Part shown: positions 19,373 to 32,440 of the stretch, one piece after another | How positions within the stretch are numbered: position 1 is the first letter of the stretch | How the letters are laid out: each line of letters begins with the position of its first letter | NCBI GenBank assembly: GCA_033239005.1 | Contig: BSQZ01000035.1 | Coordinates: forward strand, 6,186,501-6,250,500 | Source: Lamellibrachia satsuma | Taxonomy: Eukaryota > Annelida > Polychaeta > Sabellida > Siboglinidae | DNA length: 64,000 nt | Reading direction: 5' to 3' | Notes under the pieces: model-generated | What the model saw: only the letters and a program-made list of their open reading frames with translations | Database searches by the model: none | What the model was told of the DNA's origin: nothing | Translations under genes and position numbers: made by a program

Positions 19373-20855
19373 AGTGTTAGTTCTTTATATTTCATATATT
19401 ATATAAACAGATTGCACCGATTGTTGCTGATATCGCCTTTAGTAGCAGAAGCCAGAACCAATCTCAAGATACAAAATATTTATGTAATCAGCTGACTGTC
19501 GCATTGTATGAGCATTTAATATCGCTACCTGATTTTTAGGTAGTGTCAAACATTAAATGAGTGTGCACATGAGCGAGTTTAATTTTCAGCGGATATAGGG
19601 AGGGCAGGTGGCGTGGTTGACTAAATCGATGAAGATATATATTTGTCATGGTAAGTCTCAGGAAGGTTGAATTTGAAACGTTGACAATTGATCATATCAC
19701 CTATAATATGCAATGGACACGGGGGTGTTCTTGTGGTTAGCAAGTAACGATGCAGCAAACCCGTGACTCCGCGTAGAATAATTAACATGTCCAATTTTAT
19801 TTACGCAGCCCTGACCATATATTAAACATACATTGATCATCTACAAATCAGAGTTAAGCGGAGGACACTCCTGTCCGCTTCAATCATCCGCATCCGCCAC
19901 ATTTGCCGCTTTATTGTAATAGGGTAACTTCCCTTTGCTCTGTGGTAAGGTCACCCCACTATCACATGCATTAAACCTCGTTATATGGAACATATAGGCT
20001 CACGCACGCACGCACGCACGCACGCACTCACTCACTCACGCACGCAATATTATTGACAACAACAACGTCAACAAAGACAGAAATAATATTGTTGACATTG
20101 TAGCAAAATAGGTGATTAGTAATATAAGCTTGAATAAAGAACACTTACGAATAATGTACTCACACCATAATGCTCACCTGTGCTATGAAAGGTTACATCT
20201 GTTCTTGACGATGGATATCTTTTTTATTGCATATTATGCATCTTGCAGGCATTTCGCTAAAGGATCACTATGCGGAAATGTACTTGGCGTCCCTCGCAAT
20301 GACGACTCGTTTTTGGAACTCCAGCATAGCCATAGCCGACGAACGTAAACGTGAATGACGTAGTCATGTAGCCTTTTCGATAATACATATATGTCTCCAC
20401 GTTTAGATGCTTCAAATGAAACTCAGCCGTATATAAACTATACTTTAAAATCATGTAGCTACTTAAAAAAACTAATTCAATACGACAGCCAGACTTAACT
20501 GCTCCTAATGGTGCTACTATTAAACTGTGCAGAAGTAACAAAACATGTTTTGTGTCTAGCATAACTGGTTGTGCTAGTAATGGCGATATCAACAACAACT
20601 GATGCAACCTGTTTGTATAATATATGAAATATAAATTGTGATGTGAGGTTGTTTACGTGCCTCATAATGTACAAACTCAGTCAAACACATTTAGCTACAG
20701 GCAAACATGCCATTAGTTTTATATGCGGAAACTCAACCACGCCGGGAGCGGCTTCTTTTTTCTACTTAACAGGGAGCACTCAATGTTAGATGTTGTTACA
20801 TCCCCTTGTTCTACAAGCAGTGTCCAAAGTTTACTAGCGCTAGAGCTTCATGATA
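19373..20855. other. Non-coding stretch
   Basis: No gene or element identified. A CGCA/CTCA microsatellite lies at 20001-20046. Open frames at 20112-20607 resemble nothing known. Confidence 0.4.
20001..20046. repeat. (CGCA)n microsatellite
   Basis: CACGCACG run interrupted by CTCA units. Confidence 0.95.
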
Positions 20856-22696
20856 TTTAGACACAGCATAGTCCTTGTATTGTCCATTTAGACATAGCAT
20901 AGTCCTTGTATTGTCCATTTAGACATAGCATAGTCCTTGTATTGTCCATTTAGACATAGCATAGTCCTTGTATTGTCCATTTAGACATAGCATAGTCCTT
21001 GTATTGTCCATTTAGACATAGCATAGTCCTTGTATTGTCCATTTAGACATAGCATAGTCCTTGTATTGTCCATTTAGACACAGCATAGTCCTTGTATTGT
21101 CCATTTAGACATAGCATAGTCCTTGTATTGTCCATTTAGACACAGCATAGTCCTTGTATTGTCCATTTAGACATAGCATAGTCCTTGTATTGTCCATTTA
21201 GACACAGCATAGTCCTTGTATTGTCCATTTAGACATAGCATAGTCCTTGTATTGTCCATTTAGACACAGCATAGTCCTTGTATTGTCCATTTAGACACAG
21301 CATAGTCCTTGTGTTGTCCATTTAGACATAGCATAGTCCTTGTGTTGTTCATTTAGACACAGCATAGTCCTTGTGTTGTTCATTTAGACATAGCATAGTC
21401 CTTGTGTTGTTCATTTAGACATAGCATAGTCTTTGTATTGTTCATTTAGACACAGCATAGTCCTTGTGTTGTTCATTTAGACATAGCATAGTCCTTGTAT
21501 TGTTCATTTAGACATAGCATAGTCCTTGTATTGTCCATTTAGACATAGCATAGTCCTTGTGTTGTCTATTTAGACATAGCATAGTCCTTGTATTGTCCAT
21601 TTAGACATAGCATAGTCCTTGTATTGTCCATTTAGACATAGCATAGTCCTTGTATTGTCCATTTAGACATAGCATAGTCCTTGTATTGTCCATTTAGACA
21701 TAGCATAGTCCTTGTATTGTTCATTTAGACATAGCATAGTCCTTGTATTGTCTATTTAGACATAGCATAGTCCTTGTATTGTTCATTTAGACATAGCATA
21801 GTCCTTGTATTGTCCATTTAGACATAGCATAGTCCTTGTATTGTCCATTTAGACATAGCATTGTCCTTGTATTGTCCATTTAGACATAGCATAGTCCTTG
21901 TATTGTCCATTTAGACACAGCATAGTCCTTGTATTGTCCATTTAGACACAGCATTGTCCTTGTATTGTCCATTTAGACATAGCATAGTCCTTGTATTGTC
22001 CATTTAGACACAGCATTGTCCTTGTATTGTCCATTTAGACACAGCATAGTCCTTGTATTGTCCATTTAGACACAGCATAGTCTGTGTATTGTCCATTTAG
22101 ACACAGCATAGTCCTTGTATTGTCCATTTAGACACAGCATAGTCCTTGTATTGTCCATTTAGACACAGCATAGTCCTTGTATTGTCTATTTAGACATAGC
22201 ATAGTCCTTGTATTGTCCATTTAGACATAGCATAGTCCTTGTATTGTCCATTTAGACATAGCATAGTCCTTGTATTGTCCATTTAGACATAGCATAGTCC
22301 TTGTATTGTCCATTTAGACACAGCATAGTCCTTGTATTGTCCATTTAGACACAGCATAGTCCTTGTATTGTCTATTTAGACATAGCATAGTCCTTGTATT
22401 GTCCATTTAGACATAGCATAGTCCTTGTATTGTCCATTTATACACAGCATAGTCCTTGTATTGTCCATTTAGACACAGCATAGTCCTTGTATTGTCTATT
22501 TAGACATAGCATAGTCCTTGTATTGTCCATTTAGACATAGCATAGTCCTTGTATTGTCCATTTAGACACAGCATAGTCCTTGTATTGTCCATTTAGACAC
22601 AGCATAGTCCTTGTATTGTCTATTTAGACATAGCATAGTCCTTGTATTGTCTATTTAGACACAACATAGTCCTTGTATTGTCCATTTAGACACAAC
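20856..22696. repeat. 31-bp minisatellite, about 59 copies
   Basis: The unit is TTAGACATAGCATAGTCC followed by TTGTATTGTCCAT. Variants (CACAGC, TTGTTC, CTATTT) are spread in blocks, which suggests segmental amplification and gene conversion. At its right edge the array merges with the 3' end of the Ty3-like integrase frame (minus strand), whose last 31 coding bases are themselves a diverged unit. The array has no spacers and no conserved dyad, so it is not a CRISPR. Confidence 0.97.
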
Positions 22697-23653
22697 GTAT
22701 TCCGTGTATCTTCTGGGTAACTTGGATTTGTTGATTCTCTGAGATCTTCTCGGTGTACTTTGTGGTACCGGAGTCGGTACCTCTTTCTGGTTACCCTGTT
22801 GTTGTTGTTGTTCAACTGGCGTGGTGGGCCGAGTAAGGTCAACTGGAGTGACTGGAGAACCATCATGAGATAGTGTAACCATAGACTGATCAGCTAACAC
22901 ATGAGATGGTGCTTCATGCATCTTCCTTAGGTGTACACGGTTCCGTCTGTACACTGTTCCATCACTATCCTCAACCCCATACGATCTCTCATCCAGTCTT
23001 CCTAGCACTTTCGCTTTCTTCCACGACTTGACTCCAAGCTTGAACGGTTTCATTCTGACAGTGTCACCTTGGTGTAGATTCAGGAGGTCTTTGGCAGACC
23101 TGTTATAGTACTCGGCTTGACGGTGTTGCATCCTTTTCAGCATGTCTGTTTCCTGTCGCAGTACAGTCGATCGCGACTTGAGGAGACTTTGAGCTGTTGG
23201 AATTATGGTTTTCATCCGCCTACCAAGTAGCCTCTGAGCAGAGCTGCTATCCATTCCTTGAGTCGGGATATTGCGGATGTTCAGCAACGCCAAGTACTGG
23301 TTCTCACCAGCTTTCACTGAAGATTCCACTTTACCGTTTGACTGAATGTGGTGTGGAGAAGTTGTCAAATGTTCGAAATTAGCAAACTCATCTGATATCA
23401 GCTGGGGACTGTTGTCACCAATGACAGTGTCGGGAATGCCCATCCTAGCAAAGTGAACTTTGAGTTTGGTAATTACCGCCTTGGATCCGGTGGTTGTAAG
23501 GCAATCAATCTCCCAAAAGTTTGATCTGTAGTCAGTGGTGACTATGTAATTCTTTTCATGATAGGAAAACTGCCATGGTCGATCAGGCACCTCATGGCTC
23601 ATTAAAATTTCTTTGGTCTGAGAACATTCGAACTCATGACAGGTTTCACATGT
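22655..23653 (-). pseudogene. Ty3/gypsy-like integrase fragment
   Basis: On the minus strand, a Cys pair (CETC near 23645) leads into the integrase core with VTTDYRSNFWEID, DTVIGDNSPQLISDEF and HIQSNGKVESSVK. These are the D, D and E blocks. A short internal deletion joins DEFANF directly to EHLTTSP. A C-terminal module (LHQGDTVRMKPF, LGRLDERSYGVE) and a Gln/Pro-rich tail end in RYTEYVVSK. The fragment lacks RT and LTRs, and its terminus runs into the 31-bp array. It differs clearly in sequence from the 14-18 kb element, so it is a separate family. Confidence 0.85.
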
Positions 23654-24499
23654 TTGTCAGAGATGTGTTGTACCCATTAGGTAGATGTGTTGGCTGAGTT
23701 TTTGTGAATTTTTTGTACAAAGCCTACGTAAATTATACAAATAAAGCATTTACCCAATTTATGGTACACTGTGGCTCAACTTGCCCCAAATCAAGTGTTA
23801 GTTGAGCCAGCTTACCGACCCTATTTGAATCAGCTATATATAATTATATATACATGCTAGATATATTATCTTGGTACAAAATTATTTATTAATAATCATA
23901 GTTTATGTGAATAAAAACAGTTTTGACTTATGAATATGATTGCACCCCAGGCATCAAAAAAGAATGAAAAATGGCTCAACACTGCCTTCCCCTAATCATA
24001 CAAAATCCTTGTGATTAATGAAAGCCGTGCTGTTTGGGTGTTGCAAGACGTCATCAGACAGGGCTTATCATATAGGGGTGTGGCAGGAACTGGGACTCTC
24101 GGAGGTGGTTCTAAAAATTGGTTGGAAGTGGTATGTTGCCGTTAAAAATACGTTAGAGATGGGATTAGTGGGAAGTGGGATTGGTGGGGGTGGACTCTCA
24201 AAAATGGTGGGAGGTTGGCTCCACAAACATATGGGAGTTGGCCCCAAAATAGATCTGTGGGAGATTACGACTCATGCCACAACCCCTCATCATTATGATA
24301 CTTCGTTTTCACACTAGGTGGTTTTAATAAATACTTCTGCATGTATATTGCCTAGACTGTGACACAAAGTGGGCCTATTGATTTGTAAGTGACAGATAGC
24401 TGGACTGGAATAAATTACCTCTAAATTATATCCAAGTCAAGTGTCATGAATATGTTTAAATATGCAATTAACACATCTGTATGAGATGGTGAGGTGAAT
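23654..24499. other. Non-coding stretch
   Basis: AT-rich with no recognised gene. A G-rich segment at 24060-24270 is open on + but resembles no protein. Confidence 0.4.
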
Positions 24500-24590
24500 A
24501 ATGTTGGATTCTCAATAAACCAGAGGTTTCATTGTCTACATGTCATCTGGAGCTGGATGCATGTTAAATGATCTTGTTAAATACTTCACA
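24500..24590 (+). mobile_element. Eroded 3' end of non-LTR family X
   Basis: GTTGGATTCTCAATAAACCA followed by ATTGTCTACATGTCATCTGG parallels the 3' ends at 28545 and 33795 (minus) and 56350 (plus). It is the fourth and most decayed copy. Confidence 0.5.
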
Positions 24591-25799
24591 ATTTCTAGTA
24601 ATTCCTGCTTTGGAAATCAAGTGCCAGTACTGTGTATGTTGTATGAACAGTTTATTGTACTGCATGTGTAAAGTTTATCCCTTAATTATAAGTGTTGCTA
24701 TGTGTGACAATATATTGTCACACATAGCAACACATAAGTAACACATTATTGATGTTTATAATTTGAAAATTTTAGACTTGCAAATTGTGTTATACACTTG
24801 CAAATTTAGTAATTCTCTCACTGTGTCTGTGAGGTCAATAATTTACATTAATAATATAATCAACATGTATCCTAACTTAAAACTTCACATTTTGAATGAC
24901 TGTTGCATTCCTAATTATTAAGTCAAATTTTGTTTTAAACAAGCAACAGTCTAGTTAAGTGTACATGCAATAAAACTAATTTTAAGTGAAGAATAGATTA
25001 GGATTGGTGGGACAAGCTAAGATTTGATCTGTGGAACTACCAAGATTTTATGATGGAATTTGAATTTTCCAGATATATTGCCCTGCACAACCCCAGGCAG
25101 TAAAGATTGCGCATTGCATAATGCTTATCCTGGTGCATAATAACCTGTAATGGCAGACACAAACATTGGTTCTTGCAATCCAGATCACATCAAGTCCAGT
25201 GTATGCATTTGCCTTTATTACTCCAGTAGTGCTGATGCTGTTCATTGTGACTTGTGTAATTGGAAGTCAGCCCTTCCATTGCATAATAACTGCAAGGTCA
25301 ATATTGCGTATCTGGATGAACTGGGTTTGAAGTGGTGCAATAAACTGTGTGTTTGACCAATTTAACAGGAAACCTGTTGTAAAAGATAAGAATGATGGAA
25401 CCCATTTGGCCTGTGGGTATGTACAAGCCAAATGCAGTGTCTTTCAGTAAATAGACACTTTGATGGTGTTGGAAGTCGAGATAACATGTCTTGTAGCATC
25501 CCAGCCACTTCAGATTTGTTTGCAGGTTGGTAATCTCACTATGGCCATGTCATGGCGATTAACAGAGTTCTGGGCTTATCTAAAGTGCTTTGTGCCAGCC
25601 ACAAGATGTTCACAATCAAGCATCTGCAGCCTGCAGATTACTACCCCAGCAGCCATGCAGAAAACTGAATCATGAAAGGAGCATTTTTTCAGTTCTCCCT
25701 TCTTGTGCTCTTAATGCTGCTCAGGTGTTGGCTTGGCTCTAAGATGAGCATTTAAGTCAGGCATGTGTGTGGGCTTGAACACACTAAATGTAGTCACAA
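24591..25799. other. Non-coding stretch with 42-bp palindrome
   Basis: No gene was recognised. The only structured feature is the perfect palindrome at 24692-24733. The frames at 25150-25675 have no known match. Confidence 0.4.
24692..24733. other. 42-bp perfect palindrome
   Basis: GTGTTGCTATGTGTGACAAT is followed by AT and the exact reverse complement, with no spacer. It could form a 21-bp cruciform or RNA hairpin. No TIR-type flank or host element was identified. Confidence 0.95.
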
Positions 25800-26110
25800 T
25801 GACAATGTGCTGCTTTCTGTTCACAGTTTGAATATAGTAGATTCTGGTAAATTGTTCCATTCCTTGATGGTGTGTGGGAAAATGGATTTCTTGTAGAGTT
25901 GTAGTTATTCAGACATCTTAATGGCACTTGTTTGTTGCAACTGTTGGTTTCCAACAAAGAGTATGTTCTTTACTTTGGACTCCTGAATCAGGCCAGCATC
26001 CAGTGAGCCATCTCTCTTGGTAGATGAATCTTACCTGTTTCCATTTTCCAAAGTAGTCATGAGAACCTCCCAGTTGATCATGCCAATTAAAAAATGTCAT
26101 AAAAACCATT
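25800..26110 (-). pseudogene. Non-LTR RT C-terminal relic
   Basis: The minus strand gives KSIFPHTIKEWNNLPES in one frame and, upstream, NWEVLMTTLENGN in another. This is the tail signature (FFPRTI-WN-LP) found at the end of many CR1/Jockey-like ORF2 proteins. It is frameshifted. Confidence 0.5.
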
Positions 26111-27824
26111 ATTTGTGATCTTTGTCACCTGACAACGACTTCTTGAATATTTACTATTATATTTTTTAAATGAACCCCATCCTACCCCAATTCCTGCAAT
26201 CAGTAACACATCCTGCAGGTATCATTATTCATGGGAGATTCATCTGTGGTTCACACACATTCGTTGATACAGTCCTTCCAATAATAACACCAGTACACCA
26301 ATTTAAAGTAAATATCATTAAAAGAAGAGCAGTAAACATCTCATCTTTCCATTAGGGTGTTTTGTCCGGTTTCTGCTGTTGAGAAGACTTATGCATGAGC
26401 ACTATAGTGTGTGGTTTCAGTAATGAGACAGCTTTCGTAGAGGTAAGCCGCAATTATTCCTTGCATACTGATTCTGTGATCCATGGCTTGTGTTACGGTG
26501 TGCCTGTCATTTGGCCCTCATCTCCTGCAATACTGACAGTGTCAGGTTAGGAACTGTTATTTTCTTGGTCCTGCCCAGTGCACCAGAATCAGGGGTGTCC
26601 TGGTTTCTATTCACCATAGCAGAATTAATTTTCTTGTATCACTATATTCAATGCCCTTTACCGAGGCTGATTGTGCTGAAGAACTCTGTAGAATCAGCAA
26701 ATCTGTCACCCCTCATACTAATACACCCCTGTCATATTGGAGCGCACCCAGATAGTCAGTGATGGTGTAGTTGAGATATCTTGCTGCAGGGTGGCAGCAC
26801 CTGACTGGCCTCTGATGCTGGGTTGGGAATGCCCTTATTGACTGGTCTGCTGGTGAGGCCCATTGCTGCAGCCGAGTACACAGCAGGCACGTGTAGGACA
26901 GGACATAGTCTGGTCACACGCACTCCCAGGAGTCGGTCTCATCACCACAGTTGCTGACATGAGGAACATCCCTAAAGGATGAGCTGTTGAAAGCTGTTGC
27001 TTCAAGCTGTTGTTGTGCCGGGACAATGATGGTGGTATATGTGTTGTGAGAAAGAACACAGTTTTACTTGCTGCTGGCATCTGAGAAAGGATTAGCTGTA
27101 CTTTTGGGGGTAAAAATCGAGGGACTGTTGGACCCATGTCATGCGGAGTGACAGAAGGGACATTTCACATGCAGTGTTCTCTTATGCTCGATGAACCACG
27201 ATGCTTAACTCAGCAGATGAGAGCAAATGTTGCGAAAATGGAAAAACATGCAACACAAGCCTGGATGATGTTGTGGTAAACTGCAACGACAGTTGGTAAG
27301 CACTTCACAAACGTTCTCATTGAGAATACGATATCTGGCTATAGACGGTGGTGAATATGTGTGAACAAATAGTCTGGATAGTAATATCTGTGTGACTCCC
27401 GGAGAAATTTATTGCTTTATGAAACTTAAAATAACATAAGGGTTTCACATCAATCAAATGTGCTTATTTTCTGAAATTATTTCTGCATCAGGAAATGTCC
27501 ATAGTTACTAACAAATGTTAATTGTAATTTTGTTGTACGCTATAAGCTTCAGGACAATGCTAATGTTTATGTTGAATTAATGAGTGAGTGAATGAATGAA
27601 AGTTTTATTCAACAACATAATACAGGTGCATAGTATGGTGTGCTGCTGCTGCTGCTGAAGGGACATAGCTGAAATTATACGATTTATAAAGTGCTATGCC
27701 CTTCTCAAACTATATAATTGCAATACAAGTAAAATAAAAATAGTGTAAAATAGCATTCACAATGTTACGTGACTAAAACGCAGTCAATGTTGATGTAAAT
27801 TTTCAAGACCACCAGCATAATCAA
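26111..27824. other. Non-coding stretch
   Basis: No family was recognised. A 100-codon minus frame at 26835-27137 is Pro/Ser-rich without motifs. A (TGC)n run lies near 27640. Confidence 0.35.
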
Positions 27825-28325
27825 AGCACAATGTGTCTTACAGACCTACATATGAAATTGACATTGAAGCCTTCAAGGCTGATATTCAGAGATCCAAAGG
27901 GACTCCTGTCTGACATGTGTAAACAATATTATCATGTACTCGAGGCTTTATTTACCAAACATGCCCCAATAACCACCAAATCTGTGTCACAAAAACCACC
28001 GAGTCTGTGGATGAATCCTGAAATTTTACAATCTAAAAGGTGTCTTCATTATCTTGAACAAGTATGGCGCAAATCATGCTCCCTTTTGTATAGGTCACGT
28101 TATTCAAAAGTGCCACTACTGCAACACACAAATAACTAAAGCCAAATCGGATTATTATGCAAATATGGTGTCAGATAATGCTGAAAATCCATGTTGGCTA
28201 TGGAATTGTATAAATAAAATTTTACAGAGAGTGCCTGTTCCGTCTCTACCTAATCATGTCTCAATCAAGTATGTGTGACTTGTTCTCCAATCATTTAAAG
28301 AACAAAATCAGTCTGATCCAGTGTA
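27825..28325 (+). pseudogene. CR1-like element, pre-RT linker region
   Basis: The reading order is IDIEAFKADIQRS, then in another frame HAPITTKS and WMNPEILQSKR, then AKSDYYANMV and NPCWLWNCINKILQR. This is the region between endonuclease and RT in CR1-type ORF2. It is cut off near 28325 and appears to continue at 30290 after about 2 kb of inserted DNA. Confidence 0.65.
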
Positions 28326-28544
28326 ACAGTATATCTCCCCCCTGGATATAGAATATCTTCCCCCCACCCTAGATATCTTACCCCCTGCCAATACCCAAAT
28401 TGTCTTGACTCCTAACTATTTCCCCCACAACTAAAATCAAGAACATGGTGCAATTAAATCAATATTTATAAATTTTATCATGTAATGACTTACACTTATC
28501 ACAAAAGAGTTCATTTGCAATAAATCACAAAATCAAGATTTAAC

Positions 28545-29480
28545 AAGATTGCCATCCCAAACAACAAGTTCCAGATGGCAAGTGGACAAGGAAGCTATTG
28601 GCTTATCGAGAGTCCAACAATTTTCTCATCTATATGTAGCCCGCCCTTATCAAATATATGTCAATTCTATTTTTAAACATATTCACACTACTAGCATTAA
28701 CACAATCATTTGGCAGTTTGTTCCATTCATTTATCATCCTCTGTGAGAAAGAGTAGTTTCTCATGTCCAACCTACACTGTTCCTTAACTAATGCTGCTTT
28801 GTGTCCTCTGGTTCTACTGCCTTCTTTAAGTTTGAAGAACATATTCATATCAACATCCTCATAACCGTTCACTATTTTAAACACTTATATTTGGTCTCCT
28901 CTTAGTCTCCTGGTCTCTAGTGTTGTCAAACCACATTGTAATAAGCAACTTTCGTAACTAAGGTCTCTCAATTCTTGAATCATTTTAGTTGCTCTTTGTT
29001 GTATTTTTTCTAGCTTGTCTATGTCCTTTTTATGATATAGCCTCCATGCTTGAATACAATATTCCAAATGTGGTCTACCTATTGCTTTGTACAGCTGTTT
29101 CTCTTTATACATGATAGTTCTCCTAATTAGCCCTAGAATTTGATTTCCTTTTGAAGCAGCAATCCCACATTGCTCTGAAACTTTCATGTCAGCACTAAAT
29201 GTTACTCCTAAGTCTTTTCTTGTGTGGTTCTATCTAGTACAGCTTCCCCCATTTTATACTCTTCATCCATGTTTCCATGTCCTATGTGTATACATTTACA
29301 CTTCCCAAAATTGAATAACATTTGCCATTTTTCTGACCATTTAACTATTTTATCTAGATCATCCTGTAAACTTTGTTTATCTGTATCATTAGTAACATTT
29401 CTGAATACTTTTGTGTCATCAGCCTTTCATCACTTGCAATTTTCACAACAAAATCTCATGCAAGATCATTCACCAACTTG
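28545..29480 (-). pseudogene. Non-LTR family X copy A (RT 3' half)
   Basis: Minus-strand frames carry a decayed ADDTKVFRNV equivalent, [60 protein letters not shown] and SFSQRMINEWNKLPNDCVNA. This is the palm-to-C-terminus order of CR1-like RTs. Only single stops or shifts separate the pieces, so it is younger than most relics here. It sits inside the older CR1-like element. Confidence 0.8.
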
Positions 29481-30289
29481 AATACATTAAGTGTCTACTG
29501 TTATCACATAAATTGCATGTCCACAGAAATATTTAAATATTACATTACGTTTCATGGTAATTAAAGTCTTGTAGACACCTTCCTTAAATAGGTAACTGGA
29601 CATTTTCAAAGGCTTGGGATCAAACGATTTTTTTTCTGTGAAATGGGTGAAAGGATTTAGTTCTTGTGTATTGTTTGTGGTTACCCAACAAAATAAATCA
29701 AAGGTTAATAAATTATACTGGGAGGACACATTGGCACCATGCCTAAGCCAATAAATAAAGGCGGGGTCCTTGAAACTTGTATGATAACAATGGGGTGTTA
29801 CCATGCTGAGCAACAGCTCGGAGGATTAGACACCTACGTGCTTTGAGAAGAAAGCTGTATGTCACTTTAGGGTGGGAGGAAGATACTACGGCTGGAATGA
29901 AACACTATTTCACATTGCAATACATATCGCGATACAGAGGTCACGACGATACATATCGCGATACAGACTACACTGACTAGTTAAACATGTTTACACAGCA
30001 GACGTCACGTTGTCACTCACATGAAGGCCAAATTCCACGCGCATTGAAAAAATAATAGTGTAAATTTTACATAGATTATAGTTAGATATACATGTGGGAA
30101 ACGTACTACATGTTATATTTCTCTATTTTATCGATACACAGGCAGGTGTGGTTCATGTTGAATGTTTATTGCATCACAAAGGGGATGCAAATAATGTAGT
30201 GATATGGATATTATGTACCATATGGTGAGCATCACGATACACCTGTGCACCTGTGTATTGTTCTGGTCCTAGAAGATACCCTAGCGTAT
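29481..30289. other. Non-coding stretch
   Basis: Nothing coding recognised. Near 29925-29965 the phrase ATACATATCGCGATACAGA occurs twice, and a related ATCACGATACA lies at 30230, possibly ends of a small DNA transposon. Confidence 0.35.
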
Positions 30290-32440
30290 CTTCCCCTGGG
30301 GGGGAGATGTTCAAAGGGGAAGATATCGTGCCGCATCAGTCTGCTTTTCCAGATCATACTTTAAATCCTGTACAAGTGGACTCTCTGCAAGTAAATTCTC
30401 TACTTGCTTCTTTTACATCTGCCACAGCTGATGAAGTAAGGAAAATAATCTTGTCCTCACCAAATAAGTCCTTTGATCTTGATCCATTGCTGAAAGCATG
30501 TCTTGATAAATTACTTAACCCATTAACAAATATTGTAAATGCATCGCTGTGCTCTGGCTTGTTTCCTCACAATTTCAAACAAGTGCAAGTCAACCCAGTT
30601 CTTAAGAAGTCAACTTTGCCTAAGCAAATTTGAACAGTTATATACATATTTCTAACCTAAGCTTTATTTCCAAGGCACTGAAAAGTGTTGTAGCAAACCG
30701 TCTAAGGTCTTGCATTGAGTCAAACTGTATGTCTAATGTATTACAATCAGCTTACAAACAGTTTCATTCTACAGAGACTGCTCTTTTAAAAGTACACTAA
30801 TGTTACTCTAAATATGGACAAAGGTAAAGTAACAGCACTTACTTTTCTTGATTTATCTGATGCTTTTGATACTGTTGACCATACCATACTCATTAAACGC
30901 TTGTCAATGTGGCATGGCATATCTGGCACAACCCTGAGCTGGTTTTCATCATACTTAATTGATAGATACCAAAGAATGAATATAGCTAATTGCTTTTCAG
31001 CAGCACTACCACATCATTTGTTATTCCTCAGCGTTCTCTTCCTCGGTGTTCTCTTCCTCAGGGTTCTCTTCCTCAGTGTTCTCTTCCTCAGGGTTCTCTT
31101 CCTCAGAGTTCTCTTCCTCAGGGTTCTCTTCCTCAGGGTTCTCTTCCTCAGGGTTCTCTTCCTCAGCGTTCTCTTACTCAGCGTTCTCTTCCTCAGGGTT
31201 CTGTTCCTCAGGGTTCTGTTCCTCAGGGTTCTGTTCCTCAGCGTTCTCTTCCTCAGGGTTCTCTTCCTCAGAGTTCTCTTCCTCAGGGTTCTCTTCCTCA
31301 AGGTTCTCTTCCTCAGGGTTCTCTTCCTCAGGGTTCTCTTCCTCAGGGTTCTGTTCCTCAGCGTTCTCTTCCTCAGGGTTCTCTTTCTCAGGGTTCTCTT
31401 CCTCAAGGTTCTGTTCTTGGACCATTACATTTTATTCTATACTACTCTACTCAGCTCAGTTATTCAAACTCAAAACTTGGACCACCACCTATATGCAGAT
31501 GATACACAGATTTACCTTTCCTTGGTTACCCCAGATACAAATTGCTCCTTAAACCAACTCGGGGATTGTCTCCATGATATATTCCACTGGATGACTGACA
31601 ACAAATTAAAGTTAAATGCAAATAAAACAGAGTTTCTTATTATTGGTACACAAAAGCAGCGAGGTAAACTTGATTGTTTGTTCCTAACACCTATTCTAAG
31701 CCAGAATTTCACACCAGCCGTCTCAACCTTTGATAATAACATAAATTTTAAACAGCATATTAAAAAAAAAAGTGTTGTTGCTGCTTTTATCATATTCATG
31801 ACCTTTATTGTATTTGCCGGTATATGTCCTTTGCTGTTGCCAAAACTATTGGAACTGCTCTTGTTAGCAGTAAACTTGACTATTGTAATTCCCTTTATCA
31901 TAATATTGCTCTCATGGACATCTTTAAACTTCAATGTGTGCAAAATTGTTTGGCAAGGGTAGTTACCTGGTCTCCTCGTTTCTCTCACACAGCACCACTT
32001 TTTAAATTATTGCATTTGCTCCCTGTCCAATATCGCATTATTTTTAAGATCTGTACAATTACCTATCAAGCACTTTTGTCCAAGCAACCAGCATATTTAC
32101 ATTCACTGTTCACTCCTGCAAGACATCCCCGACAGCTTTTCTAATTTTAATCTACTTTTTGTTCCCAGTGTTAAGACAAATGTCGGAACTAGAGCTTTTT
32201 CAGTTGCTGCACCGACTCTGTGGAACTCACTCCCTGTTTGTGTTAAGTCTGTAGGAAATCTAACAACATTTCACTGTAAACTAAAAACCCACCTGTTTAA
32301 ACTTGCTTATCCTCCATAGCTCCCCAGCATACCGATCCAACCGTTTACACCTGCTTAACCCCTCTTTTTTTTGGTGTGCTGTCAAGCTTGGGTCTCCCGA
32401 GGATTTTAGCTCAATAGAAGTATTTTATATATATAATTAT
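30290..32440 (+). pseudogene. CR1-like retrotransposon RT region to 3' end
   Basis: The order is DEVRKIILSSPNKSFDLDPL, LTNIVNASLCSGLFPHNFKQ, LDLSDAFDTVDHTILIKRL (palm motif A), PQGSVLGP (motif B), LDHHLYADDTQIYL (catalytic YADD), LGDCLHDIFHWM, SSKLDYCNSLY, and finally a TLWNSLPVCV block with TFHCKLKTHLFKL. Several shifts and a stop at 30633 break the frame. The 15-bp minisatellite at 31023-31413 has expanded inside motif B. The 3' end (ATATAT tail near 32440) matches the fragment at 1801-1905. Confidence 0.85.
31023..31413. repeat. 15-bp minisatellite inside RT motif B, about 26 copies
   Basis: The unit is CAGGGTTCTCTTCCT. In the RT frame it encodes repeated S-L-P-Q-G, and the last repeat runs directly into PQGSVLGP. 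Since 15 is divisible by 3, all six frames stay open, giving spurious ORFs (RTLRK, FSSSG, PEEEN repeats). Confidence 0.97.

Noticed and set aside
20856..22696. CRISPR-like array
   Set aside because: Units are directly adjacent with no unique spacers, the host is a metazoan, and no cas genes occur. It is a minisatellite.
30814..31962. 382-codon ORF and its antisense RTLRK-repeat protein
   Set aside because: The length comes from the 15-bp array, which stays open in six frames. The real content is a broken CR1-like RT.
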